A stretch of DNA of 64,000 nucleotides from Actinostola sp. cb2023 (taxonomy: Eukaryota > Cnidaria > Anthozoa > Actiniaria > Actinostolidae), in assembly GCA_033675265.1 (NCBI GenBank), contig JAUJYZ010001550.1, forward strand, positions 53,501-117,500, read 5' to 3'. Position numbers and translations under genes: made by a program. Below, piece by piece: positions 44,371 to 55,760 of the stretch (positions are counted from its first letter, which is position 1; every line of letters begins with the position of its first letter). Under the pieces are notes generated by a model. That model ran no database searches and was not told where the DNA came from. It saw only the letters and a list, made by a program, of their open reading frames with translations.

Positions 44371-46976
44371 TTACATTATTTGAATGCTTCCTGTGTTTGT
44401 TTTGGGATATTACTATTTACTTGATACATGTACATAATTACATTATTTGAATGCTTCCTGTGTTTGTTTTGGGATATTACTATTGACTTGATACATGTAC
44501 ATAATTACATTATTTGAATGCTTCCTGTGTTTGTTTTGGGATATTACTATTGACTTGATACATGTACATAATTACATTATTTGAATGCTTCCTGTGTTTG
44601 TTTTGGGATATTACTATTGACTTGATACATGTACATAATTACATTATTTGAATGCTTCCTGTGTTTGTTTTGGGATATTACTATTGACTTGATACATGTA
44701 CATAATTACATTATTTGAATGCTTCCTGTGTTTGTTTTGGGATATTACTATTGACTTGATACATGTACATAATTACATTATTTGAATGCTTCCTGTGTTT
44801 GTTTTGGGATATTACTATTGACTTGATACATGTACATAATTACATTATTTGAATGCTTCCTGTGTTTGTTTTGGGATATTACTATTTACTTGATACATGT
44901 ACATAATTACATTATTTGAATGCTTCCTGTGTTTGTTTTGGGATATTACTATTGACTTGATACATGTACATAATTACATTATTTGAATGCTTCCTCTGTT
45001 TGTTTTGGGATTGTTTTGGTACATAATTACATTATTTGAATGCTTACTTTTGGGATATTACTATTTACTTGATACATGTACATAATTACATTATTTGAAT
45101 GCTTCCTCTGTTTGTTTTGGGATATTACTATTTACTTGATACATGTACATAATTACATTATTTGAATGCTTCCTCTGTGTTTGTTTTGGGATATTACTAT
45201 TTACTTGATACATGTACATAATTACATTATTTGAATGCTTCCTGTGTTTGTTTTGGGATATTACTATTTACTTGATACATGTACATAATTACATTATTTG
45301 AATGCTTCCTCTGTTTGTTTTGGGATATTACTATTTACTTGATACATGTACATAATTACATTATTTGAATGCTTCCTCTGTTTGTTTTGGGATATTATAT
45401 TACTATTTACTTGATACATGTACATAATTACATTATTTGAATGCTTCCTCTGTTTGTTTTGGGATATTACTATTTACTTGATACATGTACATAATTACAT
45501 TATTTGAATGCTTCCTGTGTTTGTTTTGGGATATTACTATTTACTTGATACATGTACATAATTACATTATTTGAATGCTTCCTGTGTTTGTTTTGGGATA
45601 TTACTATTTACTTGATACATGTACATAATTACATTATTTGAATGCTTCCTGTGTTTGTTTTGGGATATTACTATTGACTTGATACATGTACATAATTACA
45701 TTATTTGAATGCTTCCTCTGTTTGTTTTGGGATATTACTATTGACTTGATACATGTACATAATTACATTATTTGAATGCTTCCTGTGTTTGTTTTGGGAT
45801 ATTACTATTTACTTGATACATGTACATAATTACATTATTTGAATGCTTCCTGTGTTTGTTTTGGGATATTACTATTTACTTGATACATGTACATAATTAC
45901 ATTATTTGAATGAATGCTTCCTGTGTTTGTTTTGGGATATTACTATTTACTTGATACATGTACATAATTACATTATTTGAATGCTTCCTGTGTTTGTTTT
46001 GGGATATTACTATTGACTTGATACATGTACATAATTACATTATTTGAATGCTTCCTGTGTTTGTTTTGGGATATTACTATTGACTTGATACATGTACATA
46101 ATTACATTATTTGAATGCTTCCTGTGCTTTTGTTTTTTGGGATATTACTATTTACTTGATACATGTACATAATTACATTATTTGAATGCTTCCTCTCTGT
46201 TTTGGGATATTACTATTGACTTGATACATGTACATAATTACATTATTTGAATGCTTCCTCTGTTTGTTTTGGGATATTACTATTTACTTGATACATGTAC
46301 ATAATTACATTATTTGAATGCTTCCTGTGTTTGTTTTGGGATATTACTATTTACTTGATACATGTACATAATTACATTATTTGAATGCTTCCTGTGTTTT
46401 TTTTTTGGGATATTACTATTTACTTGATACATGTACATAATTACATTATTTGAATGCTTCCTGTGTTTGTTTTGGGATATTACTATTTACTTGATACATG
46501 TACATAATTACATTATTTGAATGCTTCCTGTGTTTGTTTTGGGATATTACTATTTACTTGATACATGTACATAATTACATTATTTGAATGCTTCCTCTGT
46601 TTGTTTTGGGATATTACTATTTACTTGATACATGTACATAATTACATTATTTGAATGCTTCCTCTGTTTGTTTTGGGATATTACTATTTACTTGATACAT
46701 GTACATAATTACATTATTTGAATGCTTCCTGTGTTTGTTTTGGGATATTACTATTTACTTGATACATGTACATAATTACATTATTTGAATGCTTCCTGTG
46801 TTTGTTTTTGGGATATTACTATTTACTTGATACATGTACATAATTACATTATTTGAATGCTTCCTGTGTTTGTTTTGGGATATTACTATTTACTTGATAC
46901 ATGTACATAATTACATTATTTGAATGCTTCCTCTGTTTGTTTTGGGATATTACTATTTACTTGATACATGTACATA
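44371..46976 (+). repeat. 67-bp minisatellite, about 39 copies
   Basis: The unit begins TTACATTATTTGAATGCTTC and ends near ACATGTACATAA, with a period of 67 bp (44371 to 44438 and on). Variants are C(T/TC)TGTG versus CTCTG and tattGAC versus tattTAC, plus small indels. A truncated extra copy is at 47029-47064. No coding potential. Confidence 0.96.
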
Positions 46977-47277
46977 TCAATCAGTCAATGTGGTACCCAA
47001 TACTGTACTACTTGCAAGGAGTTCTAAGTAATTACATTATTTGAATGCTTCCTCTGTTTGTTTTGTCTTGATAGAGTGGTTTTCATAAACCCGTGAAATA
47101 GACTTTAGTTTAGTAATGTTTAAAGGCCGACAATGAGGACTGGGGTTCAAGTCCGAGGCGAAGCCGAATTGTAGGAGCATCCATGCTACATATTGGGTCT
47201 ATGTCACGGCGTTTGAACAAGTTTGGCTATTTTTAGAACACGGTTTCTCGAAATTGACCAATCACTGTGTACTTCAA

Positions 47278-48165
47278 TTCCGGTTTTATTTGTAGCAACT
47301 CCCTTTGCAGCAACTCGTTTTATTTGTAGCAACTCGTTTTATTTGCAGCAACTCGTTTTATTTGCAGCAAGTTGTTTTATTTGCAGCAAGTCGTTTTATT
47401 TGCAGCAACTCGTTTTATTTGTAGCAACTCGTTTTATTTGTAGCAACTCGTTTTATTTGCAGCAAGTTGTTTTATTTGCAGCAAGTCGTTTTATTTGCAG
47501 CAAGTCGTTTTATTTGCTGCAACTCGTTTTATTTGTAGCAACTCGTTTTATTTGCAGCAAGTTGTTTTATTTGCAGCAACTCGTTTTATTTGTAGCAACT
47601 CGTTTTATTTGCAGCAAGTTGTTTTATTTGCAGCAAGTCGTTTTATTTGCAGCAAGTCGTTTTATTTGCTGCAACTCGTTTTATTTGCTGCAACTCGTTT
47701 TATTTGCAGCAACTCGTTTTATTTGCAGCAACTCATTTATTTGCAGCAACTCGTTTTATTTGCAGCAAGTCGTTTTATTTGCAGCAAGTCGTTTTATTTG
47801 CTGCAACTCGTTTTATTTGCTGCAACTCGTTTTATTTGCAGCAACTCGTTTTATTTGCAGCAACTCATTTATTTGCAGCAACTCAACTCGTTTTATGTGC
47901 AGCAACTCGTTTTATTTGCAGCAACTCGTTTTATTTGCAGCAACTCGTTTTATTTGCAGCAACTCGTTTATTTGCAGCAACTCGTTTTATGTGCCGCAAC
48001 TCGTTTTATTTGCAGCAACTCGTTTTATTTGCAGCAACTCGTTTTATTTGCAGCAACTCGTTTTATTTGCAGCAACTCGTTTTATTTGCAGCAACTCGTT
48101 TTATTTGCAGCAACTCGTTTTATTTGCAGCAACTCGTTTTATTTGCCGTAACTCGTTAATTTGCA
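47278..48165 (+). repeat. 19-bp minisatellite, about 46 copies
   Basis: The unit is GCAGCAACTCGTTTTATTT with CAACTCG, CAAGTCG and CAAGTTG variants and some 17-18-bp units. Because 19 is not a multiple of 3 and the unit has no plus-strand stop, all three frames stay open and give a spurious 351-codon frame. It is flanked by inverted arms (about 47165-47240 and 48178-48243: taggagcatccatg...ggctatttttagaaca), which marks it as the filling of a foldback element. Confidence 0.94.
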
Positions 48166-48291
48166 GCAACATTTCATGTTCTAAAAATAGCCAAACTTGT
48201 TCAAACGCTGTGACAGATTTTATTACTACATGGATGCTCCTACTTATGGGCTCCTATTGTGGTGGTATAGTATTATAATTGTGATGATAGT

Positions 48292-48400
48292 AGAGTGGTT
48301 TTCATAAACCCATGAAATACACTTTAGCGTATTTTTTAACACTACTTCACTCTAATTCTTTTGTTTTCTATTGTGTTTATCTGACTATGAAAACCACTCT
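48292..48400. mobile_element. 109-bp MITE
   Basis: AGAGTGGTTTTCATA at the left, inverted at the right. The left part occurs again at 47073-47110, just left of the 19-bp array element. Confidence 0.8.
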
Positions 48401-48613
48401 AAGTAAGAAAGTGAGTAAGCAAGTACGTAAGTAACGTCTTTATTTAACAAAACTAACATTTATATTACAATATAAAAATGTAAAATAAGACCTACTTTTA
48501 CATACAATAGATAATATGTCATCTAGACAACTATGAACAATATAATAAAACTATTATAAATCTTACGACAAGCAATACGATGATGACAATCATGATTATC
48601 TGTAACGACAAAA

Positions 48614-48820
48614 TCGTAGCGTCTGCTACCAGAGGCTTTGTCGTTTGTCTTTTCGTAGAGTTGCTATGGTAACTATGTGTTACTAACGCTTCGTCATAGA
48701 TCTGTCGACACCCGTGACTATCCACGCAAAGAATGACCGTGGGAGGTCTGGAAACACATAGTAACCATAGCAACTCTACGAAAAGACAAACGACAAAGCC
48801 TCTGGTAACAGACGCTACGA
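48614..48820. mobile_element. Palindromic MITE
   Basis: Arms of about 75 bp starting TCGTAGCGTCTGCTACCAGA, with a loop around gacacccgtgactatcc. A related copy lies at about 58150-58290. Confidence 0.85.
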
Positions 48821-48968
48821 ATCTCACTTTCATGCAGACACCTAATGAATGACAGATACAATAGACCAATCGGCAGCGAAGAGGGTTGGTCTTACAAAAT
48901 TCGATGATTGGTCGAGGACTGCTGTCAATCATTAGATGTCTGCTTGAAAGTTAGATTCGCACCGGCAA

Positions 48969-49190
48969 AAGCCGAATCTACACGAGCAAATTTTCCTTGA
49001 CAAGTTTTCCTTGTCAAGAAAACTTGTTCGTGTAGATGACAAATAATTGTCAATTTTTCCTTGTCAAGGAAAACTTGTCAAGGAAAACTTGTTCGTGCAT
49101 AGATGACAAATAATTGTGAATTTTTCCTTGTCAAGGAAAACTTGTCAAGGAAAACTTGTCAAGGAAAACTTGTTCGTGTAGATGCGGCTT
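48969..49190. repeat. MITE built of 14-bp repeats
   Basis: Ends AAGCCGAATCTACACGA and the inverse tcgtgtagatgcggctt enclose three blocks of a CTTGTCAAGGAAAA repeat, separated by tgttcgtgtagatgacaaataattgt. The 14-bp unit is itself largely palindromic. Confidence 0.82.
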
Positions 49191-49254
49191 AAGACCAGAG
49201 GCTTCGTTGTTTCTCGCAGCTCGCGGGACGACGCTACGCTGCGTGCAAACATCG

Positions 49255-49340
49255 TATTGAAGATATGGTTTAACACCAGTATGAATTCGCTCATGAAATT
49301 TGTGATTGTTGATAAATGCCTTTCCAGAAGTTCTACATTA
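49255..49340 (-). pseudogene. Decayed finger after WW/ZNF unit 2
   Basis: Directly after the stop, the minus strand continues with a finger-like sequence (CRTSGKAF..., then HERIHTGVKP). A tyrosine codon in the linker has become TAG and a zinc-binding cysteine is lost. The same cysteine change is seen at about 21010 after unit 1. Confidence 0.7.
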
Positions 49341-50852
49341 CTATGGTTTAATACCAGTGTGAATACGTTCATGCTTTCTTAGGATTCCTACTTGAGTAAA
49401 TCTCTTCCCACATGTTTTACATTGGTATGGTTTAACACCAGTATGAATTCGCTCATGCTTTCTTAGGATTCCTACTTGATTAAATCTCTTTCCACATGTT
49501 TTACATTGGTATGGTTTAACACCAGTATGAGTTCGCTCATGAACTGTGAGTTGTGATTTTTGTATAAACTCCTTTCCACAAGTTTTGCACTGGTATGGTT
49601 TAACACCAGTGTGAATTCGCTCATGATGTTTGAGGGTTCCTAGTCGATTAAATACCTTTCCACAAGTTTTACATTGGTATGGTTTAGCACCAGTATGAAT
49701 TCGCTCGTGATCCCTGAGAGATGATTTATAATTAAATAACCTTCCACAATGTTTACATTCGTGTGGTTTTACTCCAGTGTGTATTCGCTCATGAACTTTT
49801 AGATAGCATTTAATATTAAAAGATGTTGCACAAATTTTACATTGGTATGGTTTAACACCAGTGTGAATCCGCTCGTGAACCTTGAGATATGATTGTTGAT
49901 TAAATCCCTTTCCACAAGTTTTACACTGGTGTGGTTTAACTCCAGTGTGTATTCGCTCATGAGTTATGAGTGTTCCTATATGATTAAATGTCTTTGCACA
50001 AGTTTTACATTGGTATGGTTTAACACCAGTGTGAATTCGCTCGTGAACTTTGAGGGTATCTTGTCGATTAAATTCCTTCCCACAAGTTTTACATTGGTAT
50101 GGTTTAGCACCAGTGTGAATTTGTTCATGAACTTTGAGGGTATCTCGTCGTTTAAATTCCTTTCCACAAGTTTTACATTGGTATGGTTTAACACCAGTGT
50201 GAATTCTCTCATGACGTTTGAGACGTGATGAACAATCACATGCCTGTCCACAAATTTTACATTGGTATGGATTAGTACCAGTGTGAATTCGCTCATGAAC
50301 TTCCAGACTTTCCGATAGTAGAAACGCCTTTCCACAGGTTTTACATTGGTATGATTTAACAACACAGTTCAGTCTATTGATATCTTTCTTGCCAATATCA
50401 TCAAGTATTATTGTCACTTGATTCTTATTAATTACATCAATGAGTTGCTCTCGAGTGTTTTGCAATCCATTCCCACATGCAGATTCTGTGTTCTCCATGC
50501 TAGTAAAGCTCTCAGGTTCAACAATCGCAGAACTTGTAGAATCTTCATTTTCATTGTCATCTGCGTAGCATGATTTCAAAATACTTTCTACTTGAGAAAA
50601 TATTTCAACACGCCTTTCAAACTCTGATTGCTGTACAGTAGAGTTAGAAGATGCTATAGTTTCATGACCAATAACTCTCTCGGATCTCACTGCAACAAGA
50701 TTTCTTGGCTGCATACCATGGTCAATGGACATACCTGTACCACTGAGGCAGTAATCCTGGGTTTGCATTTCCACAATGTCATTCCCTTGTAGTAACTGGC
50801 CATCAAATGGGACATGTTCAATGGGTTGAGAGTAAAGATCATCAATCACAAC
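49341..50852 (-). CDS. C2H2 zinc-finger exon of WW/ZNF unit 2
   Basis: Terminal exon of the second WW/zinc-finger gene, intact in one frame: 503 residues after a TGTAG acceptor, phase-0 entry VVIDDLYSQP. The N-terminal 165 or so residues share MQPRNLVAVRSERVIGHE and QVESILKSCYADDNE with unit 1. It has an extra 40-residue segment (PIEHVPFDGQ...) and lacks another present in unit 1. Twelve C2H2 fingers follow with TGVKPYQC linkers. Finger 2 (CGQACDC) equals finger 13 of unit 1, so about eleven fingers were gained or lost between them. The last two fingers are almost the same (NQVGILRKH/TQVGILRKH). Translation stops in the linker where a further finger decayed. Joined to the exons at 54117-54260 and 51453-51590, the product is about 589 residues and probably nuclear. 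Confidence 0.87.
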   Translation of the reverse strand, partial: VVIDDLYSQPIEHVPFDGQLLQGNDIVEMQTQDYCLSGTGMSIDHGMQPRNLVAVRSERVIGHETIASSNSTVQQSEFERRVEIFSQVESILKSCYADDNENEDSTSSAIVEPESFTSMENTESACGNGLQNTREQLIDVINKNQVTIILDDIGKKDINRLNCVVKSYQCKTCGKAFLLSESLEVHERIHTGTNPYQCKICGQACDCSSRLKRHERIHTGVKPYQCKTCGKEFKRRDTLKVHEQIHTGAKPYQCKTCGKEFNRQDTLKVHERIHTGVKPYQCKTCAKTFNHIGTLITHERIHTGVKPHQCKTCGKGFNQQSYLKVHERIHTGVKPYQCKICATSFNIKCYLKVHERIHTGVKPHECKHCGRLFNYKSSLRDHERIHTGAKPYQCKTCGKVFNRLGTLKHHERIHTGVKPYQCKTCGKEFIQKSQLTVHERTHTGVKPYQCKTCGKRFNQVGILRKHERIHTGVKPYQCKTCGKRFTQVGILRKHERIHTGIKP

Positions 50853-51452
50853 CTACAGTATATGCAGAGAATAATAACATTAATCAAGCATTTCCAAAAT
50901 GTCATTTCCTTGTAGTGACTGGCCATCGAATGGGACAATAATAATGTACAAAAACGTTTTAATCCACCAAAGAGTTAACATTCAGGTAACAAATAATGTA
51001 ACTAACTGTTTATTTAAGTGTCCAATGTGTTCTAGCGCTTGCACACTAATTGGGGGACACTGTACTCTCACACACACTACCACTACATTCCAATATTCTA
51101 TACATACAACTTTCAGCTCACTAGTTCGTTTTTATGGGGGAGGAAAACCGTAGTACCTGGAGAAAAAAACTCGAAGCAAGGGAGAGAACGAACTGACAAA
51201 TTCAAATCACATGTGATCCCAGGTGGGAAGTTTGAGCAAGCGAGGGAGGCAAATGTGTACAAGAAACAGAAAGGTGATACATGTATGATTCCATTTTCAC
51301 TAAAAAAAGACAATCCAGGTTTTAAGCCTGGAGTTCAAATGTTAAGCTGCAAAATACCAATAAAGCTGAATTCTAAGTTACTAACCACAAGTGTTATATG
51401 CATTATACAACTAGGAATAACATTATAGATCAAAATGCTAAACTCAACCTAC

Positions 51453-51590
51453 ATCATTGCTGGAGCAATCTGGCCATCTGTGTTCAGTTGTCTTCTTATT
51501 ATAGTGAAAGAGAAGTTCTCCTGATTTACAGTAGAACTCCATCCAGTCAGAGTTGAGTTCTTTGGACTTGATTTTTTCACAACAAGAAAT
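51453..51590 (-). CDS. WW-domain exon, type B, unit 2
   Basis: A 138-bp phase-0 exon with TTTCAG acceptor and GTAGGT donor, coding ISCCEKIKSKELNSDW onward to RWPDCSSND. Intact, and near-identical to 23788-23925. It splices in frame to 50852. Confidence 0.77.
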
Positions 51591-51916
51591 CTGAAACAAA
51601 AGCACTTTATTCAGTTCTAAAAATCAAACCATTTCATCGACATGTACGTAGGGATACATGTACATGTAGTTTCCCAGTTGCTGATGGAATGAGAAGAAAA
51701 ACACTGCCGTAACTTTGTTTAATAGCTTGTGCATAGAAAGAGAAATATTAGTGAAATATGTAGAGGTTATTTACCTGCCTTGGTTGGTCTGGATAGGGAA
51801 GAACTGTGCCCAAGGTCTTGAGCATACAGACCGAGGTCGTAGGCCAAGGTCCGTTTTCAAGGCTGAGGACATAGTTTTTCCCTATCCGGACCGACGAAGG
51901 CCAGTAAATAATAATT

Positions 51917-52816
51917 AGTCGGGCTTCCTGTGGAAGCCCCGACTCTAAAAATGCAGAGCGTTCTTCGTCGTCGTCGACCCCAGAAAGCATACTGGGTTCT
52001 ACAGCGCATGCGCCTTGTGCCGGCCGCTAAGATAATCACCGAAGGCTCAAACAACATGATTTATCAATACGAGACTGGTCGAGTCTGAATTCACAATTTA
52101 TGTCGTCTTGTTTTCAAAATAACCACAATAATTCATAGAGATATGGATTTATCAATCCAGTACTAGTACTGCAAAGGGTTTAGAGATCTTCAGAACTTAG
52201 AAAGAGAACAGTTGTAAGGTTTTCAGCCGACCGATAATAGTTTCTGTATACGGTATTTGTATTTGTATGGATATATTTATGGTAACAAATAAACTATGTC
52301 ATTGTCATTCATGATTCGCTGAGTTTGTGAAATCGCAGTACTGAAATTGCAAGGAAAGCAAGTTCTATCGAGCTCGTTTTAATCGCACTATAAGATATCT
52401 ATATTTAGTTCAAATAGGTTACATTTCATTAGTATTGTAGAAGCGATCGTTATCTCGTCACGTCGATCCTGTGTATGGAATTTCATGTATTCAGTAGAAG
52501 ACATGGTAAATACTCTTGATGATTGTGATATTCTAGAAAAAGCTATTCTTGTGCTGGGATCGAGATTTGATTATTGTACATATACAATACTTTATGATCA
52601 TTCTAAACCATAGTGCGTTAATGAATTACCTTGCCTACGTGTTTGATGCATTAGTCTACGGCGCGCGGGCTCTTGCTCGAGCTTTATTGCCATTGACAAT
52701 ATTTCATTGACAATGGATATATTGGTCGAGAGCAAATCAGATTCAGTCGAGATTACCGATCGCAGCAACCACTGCTTGCTTTAAGAAGCCCGACTTAACG
52801 CTACAAGAGCGTCTAG
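51917..52816 (+). mobile_element. Helentron-like non-autonomous element in a unit 2 intron
   Basis: The 5' end AGTCGGGCTTCCTGTGGAAG has an internal palindrome. The 3' end is AAGCCCGACTTAACGCT, then a hairpin partner AGCGT and CTAG, followed by ttattt. The short inverted repeats are placed asymmetrically, with the hairpin only after the right one. About 900 bp, no replicase. Confidence 0.65.
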
Positions 52817-52969
52817 TTATTTTTTCCTTTGTGTGTGTGTGTGTGTTTTTTAGCCAACTGTTAATCATGATTACTATTAAAAATAAATAAAAAAAACGGA
52901 AAAAAAAAAATGTGTGTGGTCATAGAAAGGAAAATATGACACGCTTCGGGAACCAATCAGAGTGTATGA

Positions 52970-53997
52970 TTTGAGTTTAACCTGAGATTCAGGCCCAAAG
53001 GGGGAGAGGAGGGGGAGAGGAGGACTGGGGCGGGCGTAAGGGGAAAAGGTGGGCCTGACACCAATCCTACACAGAAGTTGTGTTGTTCGCCCGTATTTTG
53101 GGCGAAATGCCGATTGGACGAAGAACAATGAAATGTAATAACCAGAAGTCAACATTGCAAATCTGATCTGTTGTCTGTCGATGCAGCGATCTTGAATTTT
53201 TAAATTAGCTTGAAGTTTTCATATATTTTATTTCTCTCGTCGAAGAGTCGAAGAAGAGTCATAATGTTTCTAAAGTCGAATACTTTAGAAGTACTACTGA
53301 TTCACAATCTCATGTTCACGTCCCCTGATAGAATTTATACGAGACCGTTGGGAAACGAGACTGACATGTACACTATAAAGAATGCGGTTCCTTACAGTTC
53401 ATGGGATCTCAAATATACAGCAGATTCAGGTTGAACGTTTAATAACGGCGACGTTTATCGCGATCGTTGTGACAGTTTGAATGTTACGTTGCTTGTCAAG
53501 TGAAATGCCAGACGTTAGAAAACACCGTTGAACTAAAGCCAAAATTATTACACAAAATGTGTTCGAAAAACATTCACTGAAAGGTTGTTTTGCATAAAAT
53601 CTATTCAAAGCTAATTAGCCGAAAGATGTTAATTATCTCTTGAGAAAAACTATTAACACAATAATGTCAATGATAAACGACTCTCAAATCGGATGACAAG
53701 GTCTTTCCAGGACGATACGATCTTCCTTTTCTATTTAGTCTCCACATTTGAAACAAAAAAACTTTTCGCCTTCAACATACATATCTTGTATTCATCAAGT
53801 TTTGACAGTTGTGACACGTCAATTTTCAAACCGGAAGAAATTGTGATTGGCTAATATTGTGGGGGAACTTCACGAAGGTCATAAGGAGCGGAACAGGTTC
53901 TGTATAGCATTGGTGTCAGGTTCTCATTTTCCCTTTCCCCCTTCCCTTTCCTTTCCCCTCCTCCTCTCCCTCCCCTTTGAGCCTGAAACTCAGGTTA
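52970..53997. mobile_element. Foldback element of about 1 kb
   Basis: AACCTGAGATTCAGGC at the left is inverted (gcctgaaactcaggtt) at the right. Next to it, a purine-rich tract pairs with a pyrimidine-rich tract, and cctgacaccaat pairs with attggtgtcagg. The loop has no recognised gene. Confidence 0.75.
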
Positions 53998-54116
53998 GAT
54001 TTGAGTGGATACTGGGCCGGAAAAAAAAAAAGAAGATATTTGGCTGGGAGGAATAATAGAGTTAATAAACATATAAAAAGCAAATCAAGTAAAAGAAAAG
54101 TAAGTCAAGTGCCTAC

Positions 54117-54260
54117 ATCATTGTTGGTGGAGTCTGGCCATCTATGGTCAGCAGTCTTCTTATTGTAGTAAAACAGAAGCTGTCCTGATTTACTGTAGAA
54201 CTCTGTCCAATCACAGCTCATTTCTTGTATCTCCATCGTTTCACAAGTCGTAATCTTGAT
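54117..54260 (-). CDS. First coding exon with WW domain, type A, unit 2
   Basis: A 144-bp exon with TTGTAG acceptor and GTAGGC donor, coding IKITTCETMEIQEMSCDW onward to RWPDSTNND. The first in-frame ATG is at residue 9. Both tryptophans and the FYYNKKT core are present. It is phase 0 at the 3' end, in frame with 51453-51590. Confidence 0.75.
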
Positions 54261-54312
54261 CTACAAAATTATAATAATCATTATATTATTAGAGCATATT
54301 TAATAGAGAGAT

Positions 54313-54456
54313 ATAGAGTGCAAACCATATGTCTGTGAAACAGTACTAACTAATTAGTACTAAATAGAACTGATGAAACAATAGAAAATGGAAATAACAC
54401 TATTTAGTTCTATTTAGTAATAGTACTATTTCACGGACATATGGTTTGCACTCTAT
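54313..54456. repeat. Palindrome
   Basis: ATAGAGTGCAAACCATATGT at the left pairs with its inverse at the right, and inner arms tagtactaaatagaact pair with agttctatttag. The loop is about 25 bp. Confidence 0.85.
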
Positions 54457-54477
54457 TACATGATTGTACGTACTATT

Positions 54478-54784
54478 TATCGATTTCATGAATAATTAAT
54501 GAGAGAAATACAATAGAAATCATAAGCGTAGCAGACATCTGTAATACGGCTCGAGTTTGTAAATCCCATACAGATCGGACGCAAATATTGTATATTACTT
54601 ATCGAATCCAACGATGTATAAGTGAATGTTTTACTATAATATGGATGATAGGAAACAGTTTGGCCGAGAAAATCCAAGTTAAAGTTGAATGCAAATGAGG
54701 ACGATTCTGTATCCGATTTACAGATGTCTGCTACGCTTATGATTTCTATTGTATTTCCCTCATTAATTATTCATGAAATCGATA
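54478..54784. mobile_element. MITE with arms of about 70 bp
   Basis: ATCGATTTCATGAATAATTA at the left is inverted at the right, and arms continue through ataagcgtagcagacatctg. The interior is unique. Confidence 0.85.
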
Positions 54785-55537
54785 AAGATATATATAGAAG
54801 ACTTTAGATATTACAAGTGCAGATATAACAGTACTGTTATCTTTGTGTTGGTGTTGAATTTGAGTGGATTGTTAATTAAGCCAAACACAAAAGATAAATA
54901 TCGTTTCTCCAAGTGGACACTACTTTTGATATGATAGAGTTGTTTTCGTATGAGTGGCAAACCTACGGCACGGAGTTTATACGGCTATGGTACGGAATCG
55001 AAGACATTGTATGCAACCAATCACAGTGTGCAAAATCATTGCTCAAACAATCAGAATGCTTGGATATGGCACGATCATGGCATGGTACCATACCGTCACT
55101 GCATGGTACATATGAATCATACCATAACTACATGTACTTCCCACTCAGAGTGGATAGCACAATCCATTGGAAAAATCCTTATCCAGTGGATAAGTTGATG
55201 CTGTTATCCAATAAATTTAACTGGATAAGGATTTTGACCAAAATTTGTGCTCTAGCAACCAGCCCCCTCCCCCACGGGGTTAATAACTACTCACTCGCCA
55301 CTCGGCAAGAACGAAAGACCGAATGAATCATGATCTAATATTAAACTAGTTTATCTCTCTCTGAAATACAAACAGCAGGTTCTATTGTTATTGCTATGTG
55401 TAGCGGGGTATTCTGCAATCGAGCGAAGAGCAGTTTCAACTACAGATATTAGCGACGCTTCCAGAAGTTTTGTTGAGTCTTTTAGATTTCAAATGACACA
55501 AAGGTCCACACCGAGGGTCCACAAAACATGATTTTAC
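54785..55537. other. No confirmed gene; probable first intron of unit 2
   Basis: A plus-strand frame of 137 codons (54913-55326) is open but matches no family, and its second half covers a hairpin (aatccttatccagt with its inverse at about 55220). The segment 54850-54900 repeats 28860-28925 of unit 1. Confidence 0.45.
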
Positions 55538-55760
55538 CTTCAAGAATCCCAATTGATGAAATCGTAATTCAACAATAACTTGAGCTGGCAAACGGTCACA
55601 AGGTAGATCGAGAAATAAGTACAAAAACAGCTACTAAACTCACAACTGATCACTCGACCAAACGTCCGTTCCACTTGAATGGTGAATGGCGAGTTTTGTG
55701 TACTTAACACAGGGATCCCAAACACCACAAGCCAGTCACGTGACTTCCAATTGGCGGGTA
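55538..55760 (-). promoter_or_regulatory. Conserved promoter and 5' non-coding exon of WW/ZNF unit 2
   Basis: Counterpart of 29802-30003. It has the same donor-like CTTGAAG|GTAAAA end (55538), GTCACGTGAC at 55735-55744, CCAAT at 55747-55751 and TTGGCGGG at 55751-55758, with identical spacing between the E-box and the CCAAT box. Similarity weakens upstream of 55760. Confidence 0.55.

Noticed and set aside
47140..47175. B-box-like GGTTCAAGTCC considered as a tRNA gene
   Set aside because: No A box or acceptor stem at proper spacing, and a related sequence near 29110 lacks the motif, so it is a repeat fragment.
44371..48165. CRISPR-like arrays
   Set aside because: Units are contiguous tandem repeats with no unique spacers, in a eukaryotic context; these are minisatellites.
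47223..48278. 351-, 218- and 170-codon open frames with FYLQQLVLFAATRF-type repeats
   Set aside because: All come from the stop-free 19-bp tandem repeat, open in every frame; no protein is implied.
54913..55326. 137-codon open frame considered as a gene
   Set aside because: No recognisable domain, overlaps a hairpin, and lies in the likely first intron of unit 2.
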